The position numbers and the translations under genes were made by a program. Source: Sulfuritalea sp. (GTDB lineage: Bacteria > Pseudomonadota > Gammaproteobacteria > Burkholderiales > Rhodocyclaceae). Taken from it: a stretch of DNA of 64,000 nt. Below, piece by piece: positions 54,176-63,743 of this stretch. Location of the stretch: contig JADJQA010000001.1 of assembly GCA_016712985.1 (NCBI GenBank), positions 62,001-126,000 of the forward strand, given 5' to 3'. The notes under the pieces are model-generated. The model was not told the origin of the DNA. It searched no databases and worked only from the letters and a program-made list of their open reading frames with translations. Numbering within the stretch: position 1 is the stretch's first letter; each line of letters starts with the position of its first letter.

Positions 54176-56884
54176 ATGCCCTCCCTTGCCGATATCCTGG
54201 AATCATCGCCCTTTCTGAGCCGCTTGCTGGCGGCCAGGCCGGCGCTCGCGGCTGAAGTCGAATCTTCGCTGCAACGGCCGCTGAGCGCCGCCGAACTGTC
54301 GACCTGGCTGGCCGCCCAGCCGGTCACCGAGACCAATCTCAAGCGCGTGCTGCGGCAGCTCAAGCAGCGGGCCTACGCGCGCATCGCCGCGCGCGATCTG
54401 GCAGGGTTGGCGCCATTGTCCGAAGTTACGGAATGCATGACCCTGATTGCCGAGTTGGCGGTGCGCAAGTCCGTGGCGGTGCTCAGTCAAGGCCTGGTTG
54501 AACGCTACGGCACGCCGCGTGGTGCCGGCGAAGCGAATGAGACGGGCCGCGCCCAGGAGCTGATCGTGATCGGCATGGGCAAGCTGGGCGGGCGCGAACT
54601 CAATGTATCGTCCGACATCGACCTTATCTTCGTATTCCCGGATGATGGCGAGACGGACGCATCAGGTACCAGTTCGCGCGCAATTTCCAACTTCGAGTTC
54701 TTCAGCCGTCTTGGACGCGCGGTGATCAATGCCATCGCCGATGCGACGGAAGATGGTCAGGTGTTTCGCGTCGACATGCGTTTGCGGCCCGACGGCGATT
54801 CCGGCCCGCTGGCATGCTCCTTCGAGATGCTTGAGACCTATTTCATCACCCAGGGCCGTGAATGGGAGCGCTATGCCTGGATCAAGGCGCGACCCCTGAC
54901 CGGCGGCCGCCACGACGAGCTGGAGGCAATCCGGCAGCCCTTCGTGTTTCGCAAGTATTTCGATTTCGGCGCAATCAATGCGATGCGCGAGCTTCACGCA
55001 CAGATTCGCCGCGAGGTAGCGAAGAAGGACATGGCCGACAACGTCAAGCTCGGCCCCGGCGGCATCCGCGAAATCGAGTTCATCGCGCAGGTGTTCCAGT
55101 TGATCCGCGGCGGGCGCGATACGCCACTGCAAGTCAAGCCGACCCAGCGGGTGCTGAGCCTGCTCGGCGAGCGCGGCATTCTGGGCCTCGACGCCGCCGA
55201 GGAGCTGGCTTCTGCCTACGGTTTCCTGCGTCGCCTGGAGCATCGCCTGCAGTATCTCGACGACGCCCAGACGCACAGCCTGCCCACCGGGCTGGATCAT
55301 CGTCGGCACGTGGCCAAGGCCATGGGTTTCGCCAGTTTCGAGGCCTTGCTTGAGGAGCTCGACGACCATCGGGCCACCGTCTCGCAACATTTCGGGCAGG
55401 TGTTTGCCGATCCGAATCAGGGCCAGCACGCCCTGGCAGGGCTATGGGACGAAGCCGGCGGCGCGGCGCAGGAAGAGAAGTTCGAGCAACTTGGCTACAG
55501 GAATCCCCCGGCTGCCGCGCAACGCGTCGCGGTGCTGCGCTCGGGCCTGCTCTACCAGCAGATGCCGCAGGACATTCGCGGCCGCTTTGACGTCCTCGTG
55601 CCGCGCCTGATCGAGGCGGCCGCCACCTTGCCGAATCCGGACGAGACGCTATCGCGCGGCGTCGATCTGTTCGAGTCGATTTCAAAGCGCGCGGCCTATC
55701 TGGCCCTGCTGCAGCAGTATCCGCAGGCACTGCAAAAGATGGCGGAGCTGGTCAGCAGTTCGAGTTGGGCCGCCAGCTACCTGCAGCGCCATCCCATCCT
55801 GCTCGACGAACTGCTCGATCCGCGCCTGCTCGATGCCCTGCCCGACTGGACGGCCTTTCGCGCCCAATTGTCGGCGCGACTGGACGAACTCGAGCCCGAC
55901 ACCGAGCGGCAGATGGACATCCTGCGCGAAGTGCATCACGCCCAGGTCTTCCGTCTGCTGACACAGGACATCGCCGGCCTGCTGAGCGTGGAAAGGCTGG
56001 CCGATCACCTTTCGGAACTCGCCGACATCCTGCTCGATGCCGCCATCGCCAGGGCATGGAAAAAGATGCCGAAGCGCCACATCGAGACGCCCCGCTTCGC
56101 CGTCATCAGCTACGGCAAGCTGGGTGGCAAGGAACTGGGCTATGCCTCCGATCTCGATCTGGTATTCGTTTTCGATGATCCGGCGCCGGAGGCCGGCGAG
56201 AGGTATGCGCGGCTCGGCACGCGGCTCAACACCTGGCTGTCCGCGCAGACATCGTCCGGACAGTTGTTCGACACCGACCTGCGGCTGCGGCCCAACGGGG
56301 AGTCGGGTCTGGTGGTGAGTTCAATAGATACCTTCGGCAAGTATCAGTTCGAGTCGGCCTGGGTCTGGGAACACCAGGCCTTGACCCGTGCGCGCTTCTC
56401 GGCCGGAGACCGTGCGGTGGGCGACGCCTTCGAGCGCATCCGCATCGAGGTGCTGAGGAAGGAACGCGATCTGGCCGGCTTGCGCAGCGAGGTGCTGGCC
56501 ATGCGCCGGAAGATGGTCGATGCGCACGGCACCAAGGGCGACAAGCGCGACAGCGTGTTCGATCTGAAGCACGACCCCGGCGGCCTCGTCGATGTCGAAT
56601 TCATCGTTCAGTACCTGGTGCTCGGCTATTCGCATCGGCACCATGAACTGACTGCCAACCTGGGCAACATCGCGCTGCTGAGAATCGCCGCCGGGCTCGG
56701 CCTGATTCCGGTCGATCTCGCCGAGGAGGTGCGCAACGCCTATCGCGACTACCGCCGCATGCAGCATGCGCTGCGCCTGAACGGCGCCCGACCGCGGGTT
56801 GATCCGGGCCTGGTGCAACAGCGCGTCGAAGTGGTGCGCGAGTTGTGGCGGGTCGTGTTCGCCACCGAGGAGGCCGCGTGGTAA
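54176..56884 (+). CDS. glnE: Bifunctional glutamine synthetase adenylyltransferase/deadenylase
   Basis: 902 residues. Adenylylates and deadenylylates glutamine synthetase under PII control. Two nucleotidyltransferase domains are present: the deadenylase GMGKLGGRELNVSSDIDLIF (about 126-145) and the adenylase SYGKLGGKELGYASDLDLVF (about 643-662), each with the G-S/D-x-D metal motif. The helical PII-linked domains between and after them end at ELWRVVFATEEAAW. Length is slightly short but normal for betaproteobacteria. Confidence 0.95.
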   Translation: MPSLADILESSPFLSRLLAARPALAAEVESSLQRPLSAAELSTWLAAQPVTETNLKRVLRQLKQRAYARIAARDLAGLAPLSEVTECMTLIAELAVRKSVAVLSQGLVERYGTPRGAGEANETGRAQELIVIGMGKLGGRELNVSSDIDLIFVFPDDGETDASGTSSRAISNFEFFSRLGRAVINAIADATEDGQVFRVDMRLRPDGDSGPLACSFEMLETYFITQGREWERYAWIKARPLTGGRHDELEAIRQPFVFRKYFDFGAINAMRELHAQIRREVAKKDMADNVKLGPGGIREIEFIAQVFQLIRGGRDTPLQVKPTQRVLSLLGERGILGLDAAEELASAYGFLRRLEHRLQYLDDAQTHSLPTGLDHRRHVAKAMGFASFEALLEELDDHRATVSQHFGQVFADPNQGQHALAGLWDEAGGAAQEEKFEQLGYRNPPAAAQRVAVLRSGLLYQQMPQDIRGRFDVLVPRLIEAAATLPNPDETLSRGVDLFESISKRAAYLALLQQYPQALQKMAELVSSSSWAASYLQRHPILLDELLDPRLLDALPDWTAFRAQLSARLDELEPDTERQMDILREVHHAQVFRLLTQDIAGLLSVERLADHLSELADILLDAAIARAWKKMPKRHIETPRFAVISYGKLGGKELGYASDLDLVFVFDDPAPEAGERYARLGTRLNTWLSAQTSSGQLFDTDLRLRPNGESGLVVSSIDTFGKYQFESAWVWEHQALTRARFSAGDRAVGDAFERIRIEVLRKERDLAGLRSEVLAMRRKMVDAHGTKGDKRDSVFDLKHDPGGLVDVEFIVQYLVLGYSHRHHELTANLGNIALLRIAAGLGLIPVDLAEEVRNAYRDYRRMQHALRLNGARPRVDPGLVQQRVEVVRELWRVVFATEEAAW

Positions 56885-56919
56885 CATTGTGCTTACATTA
56901 GACCCGGAGGCAAGACGAC

Positions 56920-57168
56920 ATGCATGTATCGATAAGGAAGATGGGAAATTCCCAAGGGGTGCTTATCCCCAAGCCGATTCTGGCGCAGGTCGGCCTGGAA
57001 GCTGTTGCCGATCTGCAGGTCAACAATGGCGTAATCGAGATTCGGCCGCTAAAGCGCAATCCCCGCGCAGAATGGGCCCAGGATAGCCAGCGAATTGCCG
57101 CGGCCGGCGACGATGTTCTGGCATGGCCGGAGTTCGGCAACGAAGGTGATGCGGAGTTGGTCTGGTGA
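56920..57168 (+). CDS. MazE/AbrB-type antitoxin
   Basis: 82 residues. The N-terminal swapped-hairpin DNA-binding motif reads IRKMGNSQGVLIPKPILAQVGL, typical of MazE/PemI-type SpoVT-AbrB proteins. The acidic C-terminus (FGNEGDAELVW) would wrap the toxin. GGAGG precedes the ATG. The stop overlaps the toxin start, the usual toxin-antitoxin layout. Confidence 0.92.
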   Translation: MHVSIRKMGNSQGVLIPKPILAQVGLEAVADLQVNNGVIEIRPLKRNPRAEWAQDSQRIAAAGDDVLAWPEFGNEGDAELVW

Positions 57169-57500
57169 ATCCGGCACGAGTAAAGACCGGGGAGGTATGG
57201 CTTGCTTGTCTAGATCCCACCGTCGGCAGTGAAATCCAGAAGACCCGGCCATGCGTGCTCGTATCGCCGGCCGAGATGCACGATTATCTGCGCACGGTGA
57301 TCGTCGCCCCGATGACAACCGGTTCCCGTGCCGCCGGGTTCCGCATTCCGATCACCTTCCAGGGGAAATCCGGCTTGATCCTGCTGGATCAGATCCGGAC
57401 GCTGGACAAGTCGAGACTGGTCAAGAAGGTGGGCGCGGTTCATCCGGCAACCCTGGAGAAAGCCTTGCGTACCTTGCAGGCGGTATTCGAACCAGCCTGA
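57165..57500 (+). CDS. MazF/PemK-type endoribonuclease toxin
   Basis: 111 residues. GTG start overlapping the antitoxin stop (GTGA). The MazF fold has GEVWLACLDPTVGSEIQKTRPCVLVSP with catalytic Arg in TRP, VIVAPMTTG and LDQIRTLDKSRL. Full length, so probably active. It cleaves single-stranded RNA in related proteins. Confidence 0.92.
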   Translation: MNPARVKTGEVWLACLDPTVGSEIQKTRPCVLVSPAEMHDYLRTVIVAPMTTGSRAAGFRIPITFQGKSGLILLDQIRTLDKSRLVKKVGAVHPATLEKALRTLQAVFEPA

Positions 57501-57535
57501 GCTGGTCAATTCCTGAACTGGTGCCCGCCAATCAT

Positions 57536-58206
57536 ATGCCCGGCCAGTTCTCCGACTTCCATCAGAGCCTAGATGCCGATCCCATCAAGCGGGCCAGGCA
57601 GTTCGAGCATTTCGTCAAATGGTTCCTGACGGCCGATCCGGAGTGGTCTACCCAAGTCGACCAAGTGTGGCTCTGGAATGAGTGGCCAGAGCGATGGGGT
57701 GCAGATTGCGGCATCGATCTGGTGTTCCGGCACAAGAACGGCGAACACTGGGCGGTGCAAGCCAAGTGCTATTCACCCGCCTACGACATCACCAAACACG
57801 ATATGTAGACAAATTCCTCAGTGAATCGAACCGGCCGGGCATTGCGCACCGGCTGCTGATTGCCACCACCGACCGGATTGGCGCCAATGCCCGGCAAGTC
57901 TGTGCAGCCCAGGAAAAGCCTGTCGTGCGCTTTCTGCTCTCGGATTTTGAGCGCGCCGCGCTGGACTATCCCGCCAGCTTTGCCGCACTTCCGCAAGCCA
58001 GACGCAAAGCTCGTCCCAATCCCCGTGACCTGTTGCAGAACGAAGCCAGAGCTGCCGTGGTGCAAGGTCTACAAAGCGCCGACCGCGGTCAACTCATCAT
58101 GGCCTGCGGCACGGGCAAAAACTGCGTTACGCTCTGGATCAAGGAACAGCTCGCCGTGCAAACGACTCTGGTGCTGGTTCCGTCCTTGGGGCTGCTGTCC
58201 GCATAA
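57536..58206 (+). pseudogene. N-terminal remnant of an Mrr-like nuclease/SF2 helicase
   Basis: First segment (to 57808): FEHFVKWFLTADPEW, then GIDLVFRHKNGEHWAVQAKCYS, the D...QAK pattern of Mrr-type nucleases. At 57800 a GATATGTA context holds a 2-bp AT duplication that breaks the frame. The next segment continues as VDKFLSESNRPGIA, RRKARPNPRDLL, LIMACGTGKNCVTLWIKEQL and stops at LVPSLGLLSA. The family motif ACGTGKT is changed to GTGKN and all later helicase motifs are missing. It is the relic of a large defence-type helicase, 35 bp after mazF. Confidence 0.7.
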
Positions 58207-58493
58207 GCAGCGGGACCGGACGGTCGCTAGAATTTGCTGGCTGAAGGCAGTCGGCCAGGAAGGGACAGTCGAGCCACTCCTCCAATTTTCAGGTTTGTTT
58301 GCCGTGTTTTCTCGGAAGCGGCCATTGGATCGGCGGCACACTATTTTCTCGCCTGTTTGGCTCCAATGCAGCGTCAACGGCCATTGACGATGTCGTGAGC
58401 ATGGCGTTCGAGTGACCGGAGTTAGAGTGACGCTGCCAAATTCCCCGCCATTTGCCACTACCTGCGTTTATTGAATTCGGGTGGATTCACCGC

Positions 58494-59948
58494 TTACGGA
58501 GCAATTTCTCGATTGGGCAATGTACGGCGGTATGCTTCAACCGAGATCGCGAGGGCGACGAGGATCAGAACCGCGGAGACGGCGAACGTGATTCGCATGC
58601 CGGTGGCAACTGCATCGGGGTGTGCCGTTGTGTTGTTGTTCATCGCCGATCCGAGAGCGAACACGGAACCCATGACTGATGCGCCGGTGATTAGGCCGAG
58701 ATTGCGCGACAGGTTAAGCATGCCAGATACAACACCACGCTGGTCCGGCTGAATATTCGTCATTACGGCGGTGTTGTTGGCTGCCTGGAACAGCGCATAA
58801 CCGGCAGTAATGACGACCAGCGGCACGATGTAGCCCGGTATGCCGAATTTCGCCGGCAGCAAGGACAGGACGGTGGAGCCGACCACCATTGCGATGAGCC
58901 CAACGATGCTCATGCAGTGCGCGCCAAGGCGGTCCACGATGCGACCGGCCGGCACGCCGGTCAGCGCGGCGGCGATCGGTCCGGACGACATGACGAGCCC
59001 GACGCGTGCCGCGTCCAGTCCGAGGGCGGTGGAGAGATAGAAGGGGCCGACCACCAGCGTCGCCATTACAACGGTCGTGACCAGCGCGCTCATGGCGAAG
59101 CCCGCACTCAGAACCGGATTGCGGAACATCGCCAGGCGGACTAGGGGCGACACGGCCTTCGTCTCGGCCAGCACGAACAAGCCGACTCCGACAACGGCCA
59201 CCAGCAATAGGACCATGTTGAGGAAACCAAAGCTGCCGCGCCCCACCGTCATCGCCAGCGCATAAGCCGCAAGCGTCAGGGCAAGCAGCAGCGTGCCCGC
59301 GTGGTCAAAGGCAGGCCGATCCGTCTGCGTCTCACGGTGATCAGCGGGCAGGAAGCGATGCGCTAGTAGCAGACCGAGGATGCCCAAAGGCACGTTAATG
59401 AAGAAGATGGCCGGCCAACCGAGCCCCGCGATCAGGATCCCGCCGAGCGACGGGCCGAGCGCGGTGCCGATCGCCGAAATGGTGCCGAGCAGACCCATGG
59501 CGCTGCCGGTCTTATCCTTTGGAACCGTCTCACCGACAAACGCCATGGTGAGTGCCATCATGATCGCCGCACCCAACCCCTGAGCCGCCCTAGCGGTGAC
59601 CAGCAGCCATAGCGTGGGCGCGACGGCACACAGTACAGAGGCCAAGGTGAACAGGAATATTCCGGCCAGCAGAAGGCGGCGGCGACCGATGATGTCACCG
59701 AGCCGTCCAACGCTGACGACCAGGGTGGTGATGGCGAGGAGATAAGCAAGCACGACCCACTGAACTTCCTGAAAGGATGCAGTGAACACCTGTGCCAACG
59801 TTGGCAAGCCGACATTGGCGATGCTGGTGCCGAGCGAGGACATCAGCATGGATAGCGAAAGACTGGCGAGTGCCCACCGAACCGACGGTGGCCCTTCCGT
59901 GCTTACGTCAACTACCTCAGCCCGTACTGCAACGATTGTTTTCATCAT
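58494..59948 (-). CDS. MFS drug efflux transporter, DHA2 (EmrB/QacA) family
   Basis: 484 residues with 14 predicted membrane segments. N-terminal LSLSMLMSSLGTSIANVGLPTLA, motif A LGDIIGRRRLLLAG, and the proline/glycine motif C LGPSLGGILIAG. AAGGAG lies close upstream of two adjacent ATGs (59948 and 59945); the second has better spacing. It is divergent from a LysR regulator, so it is probably an inducible exporter. The substrate is unknown. Confidence 0.92.
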   Translation of the reverse strand: MMKTIVAVRAEVVDVSTEGPPSVRWALASLSLSMLMSSLGTSIANVGLPTLAQVFTASFQEVQWVVLAYLLAITTLVVSVGRLGDIIGRRRLLLAGIFLFTLASVLCAVAPTLWLLVTARAAQGLGAAIMMALTMAFVGETVPKDKTGSAMGLLGTISAIGTALGPSLGGILIAGLGWPAIFFINVPLGILGLLLAHRFLPADHRETQTDRPAFDHAGTLLLALTLAAYALAMTVGRGSFGFLNMVLLLVAVVGVGLFVLAETKAVSPLVRLAMFRNPVLSAGFAMSALVTTVVMATLVVGPFYLSTALGLDAARVGLVMSSGPIAAALTGVPAGRIVDRLGAHCMSIVGLIAMVVGSTVLSLLPAKFGIPGYIVPLVVITAGYALFQAANNTAVMTNIQPDQRGVVSGMLNLSRNLGLITGASVMGSVFALGSAMNNNTTAHPDAVATGMRITFAVSAVLILVALAISVEAYRRTLPNREIAP

Positions 59949-60030
59949 GAACTCCTTCTTCTAGCGGCTCCCAAAACGGGCCTGTTAGAAGCGTAGTTCT
60001 TCGCATGACATGGCGGAAGGCGCAGCGTTT

Positions 60031-60045
60031 GCACTTTATTCGTGC
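60031..60045. promoter_or_regulatory. Candidate LysR operator
   Basis: GCAC-N7-GTGC dyad in the 139-bp gap between the MFS and LysR genes. It fits the T-N11-A style of LysR binding sites when the flanking T and A-rich bases are counted. Visual call only. Confidence 0.35.
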
Positions 60046-60087
60046 GTTTGACGCCATCTATACGCCAAACACTGCTATCGTTGATGC

Positions 60088-60984
60088 ATGTCGACACCTG
60101 ATCTGAACTTGCTTGTCACTCTTGATGTGCTGCTCGCCGAAGGCAGCGTTGCGCGCGCCGCGAGACGGTTGCGGCTCAGCCCGTCGGCGATGAGCCGGGC
60201 GCTGGCGCGATTGCGCGAGACCACGGGTGATCCGCTGTTGGTCAGGGCTGGACGCGGTCTCGTCCCCACGCCCCGAGCGATCGAACTGCGCGAACGGGTC
60301 AGTCAGCTCGTGCAGGATGGAAAAGCAGTCTTGCGTCCCACCGAGAAGCTCAACCTCAAACGACTCGTCCGAACGTTCACGCTGCGGACCAGCGACGGGT
60401 TTGTGGAGAACTTCGGACCGGACCTCATTACCCGCGTCGCCAAGGACGCACCAGGCGTGCGGTTGTGCTTTATGCAAAAGTCCGACAAAAACAGCACGCC
60501 GCTTCGCGACGGGGTCGTCGATCTTGAAACAGGTGTTGTAGGGAATACGGCGGCTCCTGAACTGCGCGTCCAGGCACTGTTCCGGGACTGTTTCATCGGC
60601 GTCGTGCGAAAGGGGCACCCGCTGAGTCGCGGCGAGATTACGCCTTCCCGCTATGCGGCAGGCCGGCACATCTATGTATCGCGGCAGGGTCGCGACAAGG
60701 GCCCGATAGATGAAGCCTTGAGTTCGCTCGGTCTGGAACGAGAAATCGTAACGATCGTCGGGGGCTTTCCGGCCGCACTGGCCTTAGCCCGGGGCTCTGA
60801 TCTGATCGCCAGCGTTCCCGAACGCCATACCGGGAATCTGCGTGCCGGAATGTATAGCTTTCCCCTTCCGGTCCCTACGCCAGAGATCACTATTTCATTG
60901 CTCTGGCATCCGAGACTGCACGCCGATCCGGCGCATCGATGGTTGCGTAGCCTGGTTCTGGATACCTGCGCGGCGATCCGCTGA
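60088..60984 (+). CDS. LysR-family transcriptional regulator
   Basis: 298 residues. N-terminal winged helix-turn-helix LNLLVTLDVLLAEGSVARAARRLRLSPSAMSRALARLRE (conserved LysR HTH; described in parts: AEGSVARAARRL and SPSAMSRALARL). A type 2 periplasmic-binding-like effector domain follows (about 90-290), with FRDCFIGVVRKGHPL. It is divergent from the MFS exporter and probably regulates it. Confidence 0.93.
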   Translation: MSTPDLNLLVTLDVLLAEGSVARAARRLRLSPSAMSRALARLRETTGDPLLVRAGRGLVPTPRAIELRERVSQLVQDGKAVLRPTEKLNLKRLVRTFTLRTSDGFVENFGPDLITRVAKDAPGVRLCFMQKSDKNSTPLRDGVVDLETGVVGNTAAPELRVQALFRDCFIGVVRKGHPLSRGEITPSRYAAGRHIYVSRQGRDKGPIDEALSSLGLEREIVTIVGGFPAALALARGSDLIASVPERHTGNLRAGMYSFPLPVPTPEITISLLWHPRLHADPAHRWLRSLVLDTCAAIR

Positions 60985-61333
60985 AGGGGTGAATCGTCCA
61001 TTGACCAAAGGCAGCAAACCGGGCGCAGCAGCCGTTGAGTATGCCAACGACAAGAAACCGGTATCAGTCTGTAAGAGACGGTGGCCGGCGACCGCGCAGT
61101 TTCTCGCCTGAATAAGTGCTTCAGACTGATTTCTGCCTGCTGACGTTGGCATACCCATTGGCCGGTCCACTCGGTTTGCTGAAACTCGACTTCAGGTCGG
61201 CTGCGTGATGGCAGCGTGCCCACAAGAGACCTTTCCCGTCTCTGAGTCTCAACGGCATGTTACCAAGTTAAGCCGCAATACAGAGGGTGGCTGACTTTGA
61301 GCGCGGACAACGCAAGCGCACCATTTAGCCGCA
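60985..61333. other. Gene-free gap with a nested hairpin
   Basis: No coding sequence recognised. The main content is the structured element at 61039-61154. Confidence 0.5.
61039..61154. repeat. Nested inverted repeats with symmetric internal loop
   Basis: Outer pair GTATGCCAACG (61039-61049) / CGTTGGCATAC (61144-61154), inner pair ATCAGTCTG (61063-61071) / CAGACTGAT (61122-61130). The two pairs are separated by exactly 13 bases on each side, around a 50-base loop. No known element was matched. Confidence 0.6.
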
Positions 61334-61578
61334 TTACCCTCGAGGTCGTGTAGCTTGGGTAGCGATGGACACTGGTGAGTAAGTGCTGAACGGCCATGTG
61401 TCGTCGTACCAGTGGTCCTCGTACAACCCCGTTATGAGAAAACCAGCATCTGTTTGCCCACCGATTTGTGAGGTCAGTGAGTGGCTGAACTCAAGAGGCT
61501 GGCCTGCTTCAATTTTGGCCTTTAACCGGTTCTCGGGCAGGCTCTCTTCATCCGAATAGGGCAACGAATACCTGACTA
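61334..61578 (-). pseudogene. C-terminal part of a host gene interrupted by the IS701-family element
   Basis: The frame reads LVVRYSLPYSDEESLPENR, AKIEAGQPLEFSHSLTSQIGG and FLITGLYEDHWYDDTW to a stop at 61334. Removing the IS and one CTAA copy joins it in frame to codons read from 63147 to 63079 on the other side of the element (RLKADGEVSRVTDGRVP). Family unknown; a start codon for the joined frame is uncertain (TTG at 63147 is possible). An ATG-initiated frame from 61642 would begin inside the IS. Confidence 0.5.
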
Positions 61579-61582
61579 CTAA

Positions 61583-63074
61583 TCTTACTGTGGATTCACT
61601 AGTATTCCGAATCGCTGCCGTTATTGAGTGCATTAACGGCAACGCACACGGAGACTGGAAATGGAGAGAAGCAGAAATTCTTGCGGTATATCGAGCATAT
61701 TGGTGCTGCGGTGGGTCGCTCAGACCGACGCGAGTTGCTCACGAGCTACTGCCAAGGGCTGATGCTGCCGTTGAAGCGCAAGAGCGTCGAGCCGCTGGCG
61801 GCTAGTCTCGATCCGCTGCATGTGTCGTCGTTGCATCAAGCGCTGAACCACTTTGTGGCGCAGTCGCCCTGGTCGGACGACGCGGTTTTGGGGCGGGTAA
61901 GCGACTGGGTGCTGCCACGGATGGATCTTGAGGGAGCGGGCACGGTATTCTGGATCGCGGACGATACCGGAATGCCCAAGCAGGGGACGCACTCGGTCGG
62001 CGTGGCGCGGCAGTACTGCGGGCAATTGGGGAAGACCGACAACTGCCAGGTGGCAGTCAGTCTGTCGATCGCCACGGCGGCGGCCAGCCTGCCGATCCAG
62101 TACCAACTCTACCTGCCGGAATCGTGGGCCGAGGACGCGCAGCGGCGCAAGGACGCAGGCGTGCCGGAGGACGTGCGCTTCGCCACCAAACCGGAGATTT
62201 CGCTGGCGCAGATGAAGGCCGCCAAAGCCGCCGGACTTCCTGGCGATATTGCGCTGGCGGATGCCGGGTATGGGGACGATACCCACTACCGCGATGGCAT
62301 CACCGGGTTGGGAATGCGCTACGCCGTGGGGATCAAGACGGGCACCAAGGTCTGGGCGCTGGGCAGCGCGGCCTTGCCGCCCAAGCCGTGGAGTGGCAAG
62401 GGACGCAAGCCCACGCGCCTGCGGCGTGGGCCGGATAACCAGCCCGTGACCGTCAAGAATCTCGCGTTGTCCCTGCCGTCGTCGGCTTGGCGCAAGACCA
62501 CCTGGCGGGAGGGCACCAACGCGTCCTTGTCCTCTCGTTTTGCCGCCGTGCGCGTACGCGCCGCCCATGGCGACCGCCAGGCATCGGTGCCGCGCGACGA
62601 AGAATGGCTGCTCATCGAGTGGCCCAAGGGCGAACCCGAACCGATCAAGTATTTCCTGTCCACCTTGTCGGCCGAGACCCCGCGCAAGGAACTGGTGAAG
62701 GTCGTCAAGATGCGCTGGCGCATCGAGCGGGACTATCAGGAACTGAAGCAGGAGTTTGGCCTCGACAACTTCGAGGGCCGCAACTGGCGCGGCTTCCATC
62801 ACCATGCCACGCTGTGCATTGCGGCGTATGGCTTCCTGGTGGGTGAGCGACTGGTGCATGGCGACTCGGTCAAAAAAAACGCCTGCTTCCGCGAAAAACC
62901 TGCCTTACCCGAAAGTTATACCCCACGCGGCGCCCGTTCGACCCCAGCGGCATGTACCGGACTCGATCCCAACCCTGCGCTGGGAAATCGCCATGGAGTT
63001 CGCCCAAGATCCTGCCTCACTGCCACGGTTCGAGCGGACTCCGATCATCAATCAGCGTATTTAACACAGTAAGA
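61583..63074 (+). mobile_element. IS701-family insertion sequence, 1492 bp, with 4-bp target duplication
   Basis: Terminal inverted repeats TCTTACTGTG (61583-61592) and CACAGTAAGA (63065-63074) are perfect over 10 bp. CTAA flanks both ends (61579-61582 and 63075-63078), matching the 4-bp YTAR target duplication of IS701 elements. The single transposase gene fills the inside. Intact ends and duplication show a direct insertion with no later rearrangement. Confidence 0.85.
61624..63064 (+). CDS. IS701-family DDE transposase (frame break in an A8 run)
   Basis: About 480 residues. WIADDTGMPKQGTHSVGVARQYCGQLG contains the first catalytic Asp region (given here in pieces: ADDTGMPKQG, SVGVARQYCGQ). 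The second Asp is in ALADAGYGDD and the Glu in RWRIERDYQELKQEFGLD. At A8 (62872-62879) the annotated frame goes to a non-family tail. With one A fewer it continues VKKTPASAKNLPYPK to RFERTPIINQRI and stops at 63064, as in relatives. TTG 61624 is the likely start; no ATG lies near the N-terminus. Confidence 0.85.
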
Positions 63075-63196
63075 CTAAGGGCACCCTGCCGTCAGTGACC
63101 CGCGAAACCTCACCGTCGGCTTTCAGTCTGAAGCAGTCCGTGGCCAAAGCGATTTCTGGTCAGCGTCGCATTGATTTCCATGGCAGCCCGAATCGC

Positions 63197-63221
63197 CTTG
63201 CTCTGCACTACCTTCGGGTCG
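63197..63221. repeat. 25-bp sequence shared with cusB (11728-11752)
   Basis: Exact match over 25 bases. It lies in non-genic sequence beside the IS; the minus strand could read DPKVVQSKAIRAAMEIN with stops on both sides. Confidence 0.6.
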
Positions 63222-63322
63222 TCACCAGCGCCGACGCTTGCTACAACTTGCCATCGGGGTCAGCAGGCTTTCCGGAGCAGACTCCCAAACAACTCATAGA
63301 GCCGCTTTTCGCTTTCCTTCGT

Positions 63323-63743
63323 CTATCTGCCGATCAATTCGACGGCCTCGGCCGGCGCAACGATTCGAATGCCTTCGTATTGCCCGCCCGAGCCGGCCAG
63401 GTGCTTGTCGCCGGAGACGATCAACTCGGCATTGGCCGCCAAGGCACAGGCGAGCACTTGGTCATCGTCGGCGTCATTGGGCACCACGCGTGGCACGGCG
63501 GTCGGCTGCACCACGATGGTCGCGTTTTGATAGCGTTCGAGCAGCTCGTCCAGTGTCATGCCGCTGAGGACGATGGGGCGGGCAAGTTTCGGTGTGTTGA
63601 GCGTCGCTGTCAATTCCGCCAGAAGTGCCGGGCTGGTGTAAAGCGTTACTTGGCCGAGCGCGGCGGCCTACAGCAAACGCCCGGGATTTGCCCAGACACA
63701 ACAGCCCCGACACCACCACATTGGTGTCAGTGAACAGCCGCAC
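63323..63743 (-). pseudogene. VapC-like PIN-domain toxin, frame-broken
   Basis: N-terminal part MRLFTDTNVVVSGLL (first catalytic Asp in TDTN). Near 63665 the frame changes and a TAG appears; the continuing part reads AAALGQVTLYTSPALLAEL, then ERYQNATIVV, PNDADDDQVLACALAANAEL and VSGDKHL, with the remaining PIN acidic residues. All PIN motifs survive, so the break may be recent. The ATG at 63743 overlaps the antitoxin stop by 17 bp. Confidence 0.7.

Noticed and set aside
61039..61154. Integron attC site
   Set aside because: The outer arms have TGCCAAC/GTTGGCA, which does not satisfy the RYYYAAC/GTTRRRY core-site rule.
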